13,258 nt of DNA, from assembly GCA_025464025.1 (NCBI GenBank), contig JAODBP010000118.1, forward strand, positions 1 through 13,258, in the 5' to 3' direction. The notes beneath the pieces are model-generated. The model saw only the letters and a list, made by a program, of their open reading frames with translations, made no database searches and was not told the origin of the DNA. Shown here piece by piece: positions 1 through 5,906 of this stretch (its first letter is position 1; every line of letters begins with the position of its first letter). The position numbers were made by a program, and so were the translations under genes. This stretch comes from Actinomycetes bacterium. Lineage in GTDB: Bacteria > Actinomycetota > Acidimicrobiia > Acidimicrobiales > CADCSY01.

Positions 1-218
1 CGCACCGGCAGCGGGAAGGTCCTCGCCAGGGTCGGCGTGACGAGCATCCCTTCGCCCAGGCCGGCGCTGGCGTCCGCCCGCACGTCGACCACCGCGAGTC
101 GGGCTCGCCCCGCCAGGTGGAGATCGCACAGCTCCCGGGCGCTGGCGATGGCTCGCTCGGAGAGCGTGGACGGTCCGCTCACGAACAACGTCAGCTCGTA
201 CTGCACCGGGTCGGTCAT
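1..218 (-). CDS. second KaiB-like protein, partial (3' end outside window)
   Basis: Only the first 72 residues are visible, and the frame is open to the window edge. The protein starts MTDPVQYELTLFVSG and contains LCDLHLAGRARLAVVDV and VTPTLARTFPLPV. This follows the KaiB pattern: a first beta strand ending in (Y/F)V(A/S)G, a helix with LC..HLAGR, the strand VVDV, then a conserved (T/I)PTL. KaiB is a small thioredoxin-like-fold protein that binds the KaiC ring, and most members have about 90 to 110 residues, so roughly two thirds is present. The ATG at 218 forms a 4-base ATGA overlap with the stop of the upstream kaiB, and a GGGAG ribosome-binding site lies at 226-230. It is clearly diverged from its neighbour (LFVSGPSTLS against LYVAGQSPRS), so it is a paralogue rather than a recent copy. 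Membership of the KaiB family is well supported; the exact role is unknown. Confidence 0.85.
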   Translation of the reverse strand, partial: MTDPVQYELTLFVSGPSTLSERAIASARELCDLHLAGRARLAVVDVRADASAGLGEGMLVTPTLARTFPLPV

Positions 219-541
219 CCAGCCGCTCCCGGGTGGAGCCGGAGGGCGGCGAGGGTCCTCGCGGTGTCCGAGAGATCACCGATGATCTTGCGCTCGGGCT
301 TCGGACGGCAGCGGACGAGCGTGGGGATGGCCAGGATGTCGTCGTCGCGCGCTCGGGAGGGGTCGTCGACGAGGTCGATGGTCTCGATGTCGTGGCGCCC
401 GGCCAGGTGCTCGTCGCACAGCTGGGTCAAGTTCGCCAGCGCGCTCAGCGATCGGGGCGACTGCCCTGCGACGTACAGGCGCAGCGACCAGACCTCGGTG
501 TCAGCCGCCGTGGGTGGGTTGACGCTCGCACCAGCGGCCAT
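215..541 (-). CDS. kaiB: KaiB circadian-clock family protein
   Basis: A 108-residue protein, the usual length for KaiB. The core runs from about residue 18 to 102: LRLYVAGQSPRSLSAL (first strand and helix), LCDEHLAGRHDIETIDL, ILAIPTLVRCRP (the PTL motif), then RKIIGDLSD. This order and these motifs match cyanobacterial KaiB closely. In cyanobacteria KaiB switches fold and binds the KaiC CI ring, recruiting output or KaiA partners. In non-cyanobacterial kaiBC operons the function is less settled and is often linked to stress tolerance. The ATG at 541 overlaps the kaiC stop by one base (TGATG), which predicts translational coupling. The first 16 or so residues (MAAGASVNPPTAADTE) form a non-conserved leader, so a later start cannot be excluded, although the overlap favours this one. 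Confidence 0.93.
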   Translation of the reverse strand: MAAGASVNPPTAADTEVWSLRLYVAGQSPRSLSALANLTQLCDEHLAGRHDIETIDLVDDPSRARDDDILAIPTLVRCRPKPERKIIGDLSDTARTLAALRLHPGAAG

Positions 542-2256
542 CAGGTGCCCACCGGGACGTCGTCGCCTCGACTGGCAGCTTCCGGGTCGGCTCGGCGAAG
601 CCGACCCTGCGCGGCGCGCTGCCCGGCTCGATCCTCGACGCCGACGGAACCGTGGCTCAGGAGCCGCTCCACGAGGTCCGACTCGGTCTCGAACTCGCGC
701 CACAACGCCGCGACCTGGGCCTCGACCGATTCGCGTCGCCGGGTCAGGTCGACCCCTCGCTGTTCGAGGTCGTCCTCCCGGGCCAACCCCGCGGCGCGCT
801 CCTTCGCCTCCTGCGCTTGGCGCGCCGAGCCGGTGAGCACACCGTCGTCGCCGACGTAGACGTCGGCGAGCTCGATGCCCTGGGCGGTGATCAGGAACTC
901 GCGGATCTGGTTGGAGTTGGCCATGCCCCGGGCCTTGAGGACGTACAGCACCCGGTTGTGCTCGCCGTTGCCCACGATCGTCTTGACCTGGAGCCAGGTG
1001 TCGACCAGAGAAGCGATGTGTTGGGTGCCTGAGCGCACGATCTCGGCGGTCAGACAGGTGAACAGGGAGGTGATCCCGCGGGACTTCAAGAAGTCGACAA
1101 GGCGCGTCAGCATCGCCGAGACATCCACCTCGGTCCCGACCCGCAGGAGGTCGGAGACGGGGTCCTTCACGATCACGGCCGGATCGAACTCGTCGACCAG
1201 CCTCAGTGTCTCGAAGAGATGGGCCTCGAGGCCGAGGAGGTTGGGTCGGAAGCAGTGGAACTGCAAGAGGCCGGCGTCGATCCACTGCCTCAGATCGATG
1301 CTCACCGACGCCATGTTCCGTACGATCTCCGCCTCGGACTCCTCGAACGCGAAGTAGACGGCCCGCTCGCCGCGTCGGCAGGCGGCATCGCAGAACTGCG
1401 CCGCCAGCGTCGACTTGCCGGTGCCGGCGGTGCCGCTGACGAGGATGGCGCTCCCCTTGAAGAAGCCTTCGTCGCCGAGCATGGCGTCGAGGCGAGCGAC
1501 GCCGGACGAGAGCCGCTCGGTGGACGCGGGGTACTGCAGACCGACGGAGGTCACCGGAAGGACGGAGATGCCTGCTTCGCCGATGAGGAACGGGTACTCG
1601 TTGGTCCCGTGCGCCGAGCCACGGTACTTGAGGATCCGGAGCCGGCGGGTCGAGGTCTGCTCCGTGACCCGGTGATCGAGCACGATCACGCAGTCGGAGA
1701 CGTACTCCTCGATGCCGTGGCGGGTCAACGTCCCGTCGCCGCGCTCGCCGGTGATCACGGCGGTGACCCCCCGATCCTTGAGCCACAGGAAGAGCCGACG
1801 AAGCTCGGACCGGAGCACGGCCGTGTTCGAGAACGCACCGAAGAGGGTCTCGATCGTGTCGATCACGACCCGCTTGGCGCCGATGGCGTCGATGGTCGCG
1901 CCGAGCCGCAGGAACAGCCCTTCGAGATCCCACTCGCCGACCTCGACGATCGCTCCGCTGGGGATGTTCACGTGGTCGACGACCAGCTTCCCGTCCGACT
2001 CCAGCTGGGCCAGATCGAATCCCAGGGAGGCCACGTTGGCAACCAGGTCGTCCGCCGACTCCTCGAACGCCACGAAGACGCCCGGCTCGTCGAACTCGGT
2101 GATCCCACGGACCAGGAACTCAATGGCGAGGAGGGTCTTGCCACATCCGGCGGGGCCACAGACCAACGTCGGACGCCCTCGCGGCAGGCCGCCACCGGTG
2201 ACGTCGTCGAAACCCTTGATCCCCGTCGGGGCCTTGGACAGCGCCAACATCGACAT
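541..2256 (-). CDS. kaiC: KaiC-like double-domain RecA-family ATPase
   Basis: A 571-residue protein with two tandem KaiC domains. CI (about 8-240) has Walker A GPAGCGKT at 34-41, the catalytic Glu pair E65/E66 in FAFEES, and a Walker B-like VVIDT with D133. CII (about 245-470) has Walker A GTAGTGKST at 275-283, Glu pair E305/E306, and VIVKDPVSD with D365. KaiC forms hexamers that hydrolyse ATP and, in cyanobacteria, autophosphorylate in CII on adjacent Ser and Thr. The aligned stretch here reads HIASLVDTW, giving A415 and S416 at those two positions. Residues 478-540 form a charged coiled-coil tail, longer than the short KaiA-binding tail of cyanobacterial KaiC. The start is set by a GAGGAG ribosome-binding site at 2263-2268, 6 bases upstream of the ATG; an in-frame extension towards 2430 would run into the tRNA terminator and has no family sequence. 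It heads the kaiC-kaiB-kaiB unit. Whether it keeps time or only acts as an ATPase switch is not visible. Confidence 0.96.
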   Translation of the reverse strand: MSMLALSKAPTGIKGFDDVTGGGLPRGRPTLVCGPAGCGKTLLAIEFLVRGITEFDEPGVFVAFEESADDLVANVASLGFDLAQLESDGKLVVDHVNIPSGAIVEVGEWDLEGLFLRLGATIDAIGAKRVVIDTIETLFGAFSNTAVLRSELRRLFLWLKDRGVTAVITGERGDGTLTRHGIEEYVSDCVIVLDHRVTEQTSTRRLRILKYRGSAHGTNEYPFLIGEAGISVLPVTSVGLQYPASTERLSSGVARLDAMLGDEGFFKGSAILVSGTAGTGKSTLAAQFCDAACRRGERAVYFAFEESEAEIVRNMASVSIDLRQWIDAGLLQFHCFRPNLLGLEAHLFETLRLVDEFDPAVIVKDPVSDLLRVGTEVDVSAMLTRLVDFLKSRGITSLFTCLTAEIVRSGTQHIASLVDTWLQVKTIVGNGEHNRVLYVLKARGMANSNQIREFLITAQGIELADVYVGDDGVLTGSARQAQEAKERAAGLAREDDLEQRGVDLTRRRESVEAQVAALWREFETESDLVERLLSHGSVGVEDRAGQRAAQGRLRRADPEAASRGDDVPVGT

Positions 2257-2262
2257 GGCTCG

Positions 2263-2268
2263 CTCCTC
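2263..2268 (-). promoter_or_regulatory. kaiC ribosome-binding site
   Basis: GAGGAG on the minus strand, 6 bases before the ATG at 2256. It fixes the kaiC start at MSMLALSKAP rather than at any upstream in-frame start. Confidence 0.8.
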
Positions 2269-2301
2269 GCGATCAGGAGGCGTCGAGCCAGGTGTACGGG
2301 A

Positions 2302-2313
2302 CGAACAAGTTCG
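2302..2313. promoter_or_regulatory. short inverted repeat in the kaiC leader (possible operator)
   Basis: CGAAC-AA-GTTCG, a perfect 5+5 inverted repeat with a 2-base centre, about 46 bases upstream of the kaiC start. On the minus strand it lies between TTGTCG (2314-2319) and a weak TACACC (2289-2294), 19 bases apart. If those are -35 and -10 elements, the repeat would sit in the spacer. The -10 match is poor, so the promoter reading is tentative. It shares GAAC/GTTC half-sites with the larger palindrome at 2338-2355. Confidence 0.35.
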
Positions 2314-2337
2314 CCCGACAAGGCGTCTCTGTGGTGC

Positions 2338-2355
2338 GTCGAGAACGTTCTCGAC
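2338..2355. promoter_or_regulatory. perfect 18-bp palindrome upstream of kaiC (candidate operator)
   Basis: GTCGAGAACGTTCTCGAC is identical on both strands. It is centred about 90 bases upstream of the kaiC start, between the tRNA terminator and kaiC. A TTGTCA on the minus strand (2359-2364) lies 3 bases from its edge and could be a -35 element, but no good -10 follows. An uninterrupted palindrome with no loop suits a dimeric DNA-binding regulator better than an RNA hairpin. The regulator is unknown. Confidence 0.5.
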
Positions 2356-2390
2356 AGGTGACAACCATACAGCCGAAAGGGAGAGGAAAC

Positions 2391-2428
2391 GCAGAGGCCC
2401 TTCCCGCTCTCGCGGAAAGGGCCTCTGC
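2391..2428 (-). terminator. intrinsic terminator after the initiator tRNA
   Basis: Perfect 12-bp arms, 2391-2402 and 2417-2428 (GCAGAGGCCCTT and its complement), extended inside by a 4-bp CCGC/GCGG stem with a TCTC loop. On the minus strand it begins 12 bases after the encoded CCA of the tRNA and is followed by the T/C-rich run GTTTCCTCTCCCTTT. No T-rich run follows on the plus strand, so it serves minus-strand transcription. It insulates the kai operon from the tRNA promoter. Confidence 0.8.
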
Positions 2429-2439
2429 ACTGCTTGCGA

Positions 2440-2516
<77 letters not shown>

Positions 2517-2528
2517 GCGTGGAGAGCG

Positions 2529-2557
2529 AGTGTAACGGGAGACCGGCCGGGTGCCAA
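2529..2557 (-). promoter_or_regulatory. sigma70-type promoter of the initiator tRNA
   Basis: On the minus strand, TTGGCA (2552-2557) and TACACT (2529-2534) are separated by exactly 17 bases. They match the -35 and -10 consensus at 5 of 6 and 4 of 6 positions. The predicted start is about 6 bases before the tRNA 5' end. Confidence 0.75.
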
Positions 2558-2588
2558 AGCGGTCCGCGAACCGGACGGACCGGCCCAC

Positions 2589-2594
2589 TACGGT
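2589..2594 (+). promoter_or_regulatory. -10 element for a leaderless transcript
   Basis: TACGGT (pattern TANNNT) ends 6 bases before the ATG at 2601, the spacing that places transcription start at or next to the A of the start codon. No clear -35 is visible. The GAGGG directly abutting the ATG is too close to act as a ribosome-binding site. Confidence 0.45.
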
Positions 2595-2600
2595 CGAGGG

Positions 2601-2933
2601 ATGCGCAGGAAGCGGGTGCGTGCCGCCTTCCAGGCCGACGCCGAGGTCGCCCACCTCGACCAGCTCGACCGCCTGGAGCGCCGCCTGGCCGACCTCGAGG
2701 ACACCGTGTCGGCCGTGCTGAGCCGCAGCCGGCTCGACGACCTGGCCGAGCAGCTCGACGAGCTGGCCATGACCTCGACCACCCACGACGACCTCCTCGG
2801 CGTGCGCATGCACGCCGCCCGGCTGGCCGCCGAGGTGTCCCGCACCGTCACCGAGCTGCGCTCGGAACACGCCCGGCTGGCGACGTCGTTCGACGACCAC
2901 CTCGCCGGGCGGAACCAAGCAGCCGCCGGCTGA
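2601..2933 (+). CDS. small coiled-coil protein, function unknown
   Basis: A 110-residue protein and the only convincing plus-strand gene here. Almost every codon ends in G or C, as expected for a real gene in this genome. The sequence is highly charged with Leu/Ala heptad-like spacing (DQLDRLERRLADLEDTV, LDDLAEQLDELA, LAAEVSRTVTELRSEH), predicting one or two long helices that form a coiled coil. There is no signal peptide, membrane segment or catalytic motif, and I do not recognise a family. The start is likely leaderless (TACGGT at 2589-2594). The stop ends one base before the stop codon of the convergent UPF0182 gene. It could be a cytoplasmic structural or adaptor protein; no function is assigned. 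Confidence 0.75.
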   Translation: MRRKRVRAAFQADAEVAHLDQLDRLERRLADLEDTVSAVLSRSRLDDLAEQLDELAMTSTTHDDLLGVRMHAARLAAEVSRTVTELRSEHARLATSFDDHLAGRNQAAAG

Positions 2934-2952
2934 GCTAGGCGTCCGGCGGCTG
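2920..2952. terminator. hairpin spanning both stop codons of convergent genes
   Basis: CAGCCGCCGG (2920-2929) and its exact complement (2943-2952) flank a 13-base loop that contains both stops: TGA at 2931-2933 on plus, CTA at 2935-2937 for minus. No T-run follows on either side, so classical intrinsic termination is uncertain. The position suggests a shared bidirectional end or 3'-end stabiliser. Confidence 0.45.
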
Positions 2953-5871
2953 GGTGGTCGACGTGGTCGAGCCCGGCTTGGTGGTCGTGGTCGTCGTCGA
3001 CCCCTTGGCGTCGGAGAGGCCCTGGGCCTGCTTCACGTAGGCCTGCCCCTCCTTCACCTTCTCCTGGTACGTCCCGAGGTCGCCGTTCTTGAGCGCGGTG
3101 TCGGCATCGGCGAAGGCGGTGACCGCCTTGCCCAGCAAGGTGGCCACGTCGTCGGTCGACGGCGTGGTGGGCGTGCCCGGGGTCGACGGTGCCTCCTCGC
3201 CGGTGTCGGGTGCGGCGCCGAACAGGGCGGCGAGCGCCTCGGCCAGCGTGTCCTTCACCGCCACGTTGCCGTTGAAGGCGACGATCACCCGCTTCAGCTC
3301 GGGGATCTTCGTCGACTCCGCCTCGGTGTAGACGGGTCGCACGTAGAGCAGCGACTGGTCGATCGGGACCAGGATCAGGTTGCCGAAGATGAGGTTCGAC
3401 CCCTGCTGGCCCAGCAGCGTCTGGAGCTGGGACACGTCGGGGTCCTGCTGCATGGTCGCGGCGACGATGCCAGGACCGTCGGGCCGGTTGCCCTGCGGCA
3501 TGACGAACGTCTCGAGCTTGCCGTAGTCGGCGCCGTCGCTCTTGGCCACCATGAAGGCGGTGAGCTCCTTGCGGCTGTCGTCACCGGAGACGGGCACGAA
3601 CGGCCGCAGCAGGAGGAACGACTCCTTCGTCTCCCCCGGCAGGCGCATGAGGAGGTAGTACGGCTCGATCCGCTCCTCCCGGCTGGCGACCTGCTGCCCG
3701 GCGGCGTTGGTGGTCAGGGTCGCGGTGGCGATCCCGGTGCCGGTCGGCGGCTTCTGGGCCACGTTCCAGGCGTCGTTCTGGTTGTAGAAGTCGTCCGGGT
3801 CGTCGATGTGGTAGCGGCCCCACATGTTCGTCTGCACCCGGAACATGTCCTCCGGGTAGCGGAAGTGGGCTCGCAGCGCATCGGGCACCTTCGAGCCGTC
3901 GGTGAACAGCTTCGGGAAGGCGTCGCGGTAGGCCCGCAGGATCGGGTCCTTGGTGTCGACGGCGTAGAAGGTGGTCGTGCCGTCGTAGGCGTCGACCACG
4001 GCCTTCACCGAGTTGCGGACGTAGTTGAAGTCCTTGTCGAGCCCGCTCCCGGCCGGCAGCGAGGCGTGGTCGGCCCGTTGGGCGTTCGGGTAGTGGTTCG
4101 TGGTCGTGTAGGCGTCGACGATCCACTTCACCCGGCCGTCGACGATCACCGAGTACGGGTCGGCGTCGAACGACAGGAACGGGGCCAGGGTCTTGACCCG
4201 CTCGCGCACGTCGCGCACGAGCAGGATCTTCGAGCCCGACTTCACGTTGCCGGAGATCAGCGGGTTGATGTCGCCGAAGCGCAGCGCGAACGCCGCCCGC
4301 CGCAGGTAGTTGCCGACCTTGACGCCGTCCTTGCCCTTGTACTGCGTGAGGCGGGTGCCCTTGGCCCCCTGGAAGTCGATCTCCTTGCGACCGGAGTTCA
4401 CGATCACGTAGCCGCTGAGGTTCTCGCCGATGTACACGCCGGGCTGGTCGAGCGCGAGCGCGGCGTCGGTCGAGCGCGGCGGGATGTCGCGCAGCAGGAG
4501 CGACGGCCGGCCGTCGGCGTCCTTGGCGTTCGACGGGGCGGCCACGGCGCCGTAGCCGTGGGTGTAGGTGAGGTGCCGGGCCTCCCAGCTCGACTGCGGC
4601 ACGCCGCTCGTGTTCAGCGACCGGGCCGACACGAGGAGCTGCCGGGTCTCGCCGTCGATCTGGTAGCGGTCCACGTCGACGTCGGTGATGGCGTAGAAGG
4701 GGCTGACCTCCTGCAGGCGCTGGTAGGTCGCCTTCAGCTCGTCCGGGTCCCACAGGCGGATGTTCTTCACCGTGCCGACGTTCTCGGCCAGTGATGCGGA
4801 GTCGAGCTTGTCGTCGGCGGCGAAGTTCTTCGTCGCCACCTGCGACTTCGTCATGTTCATGGCGGCGCGGGTGGCCTCGATGTTGCGCGCGATGTACGGC
4901 GCCTCCTTGGAGGACTCCGCCGGCTGGACCTTGGCCCGCTGGATGATCGCCGGGTAGATCCCGCCCACGACCAGGGCGACGAAGGCCCACAGCCCGACGG
5001 CGAGCACGGGCAGCACCCAGCCCCGCCGCCAGATGTTGACGATGAACAGGGCAACGGCCGCCACCGAGATGAGGATCAGCAGGTTGATCGCCGGCAGCTG
5101 CGCCTTGACGTCGGTGTAGGTCGCCCCGTCGACGGTGCCCCGGTGCGAGAACGTGAGCTCGTAGCGCTGCAGCCAGTAGCCGACCGCCTTGATCACGGCG
5201 AGCAGGCCGAGCAGCACCGACAGGTGGGCCTTCACCTGGGGCGTCACCCGCTGGGCCGCGCCCTGGAGGCGGATGCCGCCGTTCAGGTAGTGGGCCACGG
5301 CCACGACGATCAGCACGATGACGATCGAGGCGAAGCCCCAGTCGACGAGGAACGACAGGAACGGCAGCTTGAAGACGTAGAAGCCGACGTCGGTCTTGAA
5401 CTGCGCGTCCTTCACCCCGAAGTCGTGGGCGTGGGTGAACAGGATCCAGGCGTTCCACTGGCCGCCCACCCCGGCCCCGGCGATGAGGGCGAACACGACC
5501 GACACGGCCGTGCGCACCAGCCCGGTGCGGTGCCCGATCAGCTCGTGGTAGCGCTCGATGACCTCCTCCTCCGGCCCGGCCGGGCGGAAGCGGGGGGCGA
5601 TGCGGTCACCGATGAGGAGGTTGACCCACAGCAGCACGAAGAAGATGAGGCTGAACAGGATCGTGAGGCTGGCCTTGGCCCCGAGCACACCGGTGAACAC
5701 GCTGCGGAAGCCGAGCGAGTCGAACCAGAGGAGGTCGGTGTAGAAGCCGGCGATCCCCCGCAGCGACGTGAGGAGGATGAAGAGGGCGACGGCGAGGAGG
5801 ACCAGACCGATCCGCCCGCGGGAGCCGAGCCCCTGGCGACGGGGGCGGGGCATGTCGGACGGGACGCGCAT
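2935..5871 (-). CDS. UPF0182 family integral membrane protein
   Basis: A 978-residue protein, typical for UPF0182 (COG1615), which is widespread in Actinobacteria; the molecular function is not established. The N-terminus is positively charged and followed by about seven membrane helices (roughly 21-41, 64-86, 118-137, 172-194, 217-234, 261-281, 286-308). Family-like stretches are FYTDLLWFDSLGF (43-55), FGVKDAQFKTDVGFYVFKLP (151-170) and VQPAESSKEAPYIARNIEATR beginning at 315. Residues from about 310 to 880 form a large soluble, probably extracytoplasmic domain. The tail from about 885 has a Pro/Thr linker, a helical pair (about 908-946) and a Thr-rich end (STTTTTT, TTSTTQ). No ribosome-binding site precedes the ATG at 5871; instead TAGCGT lies 7 bases upstream, so the message is probably leaderless. 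A second in-frame Met at residue 7 is possible. In M. tuberculosis the UPF0182 gene Rv3193c adjoins a PDZ-protease gene, comparable to the ylbL-like gene here. Confidence 0.95.
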   Translation of the reverse strand: MRVPSDMPRPRRQGLGSRGRIGLVLLAVALFILLTSLRGIAGFYTDLLWFDSLGFRSVFTGVLGAKASLTILFSLIFFVLLWVNLLIGDRIAPRFRPAGPEEEVIERYHELIGHRTGLVRTAVSVVFALIAGAGVGGQWNAWILFTHAHDFGVKDAQFKTDVGFYVFKLPFLSFLVDWGFASIVIVLIVVAVAHYLNGGIRLQGAAQRVTPQVKAHLSVLLGLLAVIKAVGYWLQRYELTFSHRGTVDGATYTDVKAQLPAINLLILISVAAVALFIVNIWRRGWVLPVLAVGLWAFVALVVGGIYPAIIQRAKVQPAESSKEAPYIARNIEATRAAMNMTKSQVATKNFAADDKLDSASLAENVGTVKNIRLWDPDELKATYQRLQEVSPFYAITDVDVDRYQIDGETRQLLVSARSLNTSGVPQSSWEARHLTYTHGYGAVAAPSNAKDADGRPSLLLRDIPPRSTDAALALDQPGVYIGENLSGYVIVNSGRKEIDFQGAKGTRLTQYKGKDGVKVGNYLRRAAFALRFGDINPLISGNVKSGSKILLVRDVRERVKTLAPFLSFDADPYSVIVDGRVKWIVDAYTTTNHYPNAQRADHASLPAGSGLDKDFNYVRNSVKAVVDAYDGTTTFYAVDTKDPILRAYRDAFPKLFTDGSKVPDALRAHFRYPEDMFRVQTNMWGRYHIDDPDDFYNQNDAWNVAQKPPTGTGIATATLTTNAAGQQVASREERIEPYYLLMRLPGETKESFLLLRPFVPVSGDDSRKELTAFMVAKSDGADYGKLETFVMPQGNRPDGPGIVAATMQQDPDVSQLQTLLGQQGSNLIFGNLILVPIDQSLLYVRPVYTEAESTKIPELKRVIVAFNGNVAVKDTLAEALAALFGAAPDTGEEAPSTPGTPTTPSTDDVATLLGKAVTAFADADTALKNGDLGTYQEKVKEGQAYVKQAQGLSDAKGSTTTTTTKPGSTTSTTQPPDA

Positions 5872-5893
5872 GTCGGGGACGCTAGTCCCCGAC
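5872..5893. repeat. perfect inverted repeat over the UPF0182 promoter/start
   Basis: GTCGGGGAC (5872-5880), centre GCTA, GTCCCCGAC (5885-5893): 9+9 perfect arms with a 4-base centre. It directly abuts the UPF0182 ATG, covers the -10 TAGCGT (5879-5884), and starts 9 bases after the stop codon of the upstream DivIVA-domain gene. It can be read as an operator covering the -10, or as a GC-rich hairpin at the 3' end of the upstream mRNA. No T-run follows, so the operator reading is slightly preferred. Confidence 0.55.
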
Positions 5894-5906
5894 CTGCCGA
5901 TGTCAG
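5879..5906 (-). promoter_or_regulatory. leaderless promoter of the UPF0182 gene
   Basis: On the minus strand CTGACA (5901-5906, 5 of 6 to TTGACA) and TAGCGT (5879-5884) are 16 bases apart. The -10 ends 7 bases before the ATG, so the transcript should begin at the start codon. The -35 overlaps the stop codon of the upstream gene. Confidence 0.55.

Noticed and set aside
2302..2355. SOS (LexA) box upstream of kaiC
   Set aside because: The actinobacterial/Bacillus-type box is GAAC-N4-GTTC. The two repeats here have 0 and 2 bases between those half-sites, so neither fits.
2391..2428. Bidirectional terminator or kaiC regulatory hairpin
   Set aside because: A pyrimidine-rich run follows only on the minus strand and it sits just after the tRNA, so a tRNA terminator explains it fully.
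2257..2430. In-frame N-terminal extension of KaiC by 58 residues
   Set aside because: It would begin next to the tRNA terminator hairpin, has no family sequence, and skips the good GAGGAG site placed 6 bases before the ATG at 2256.
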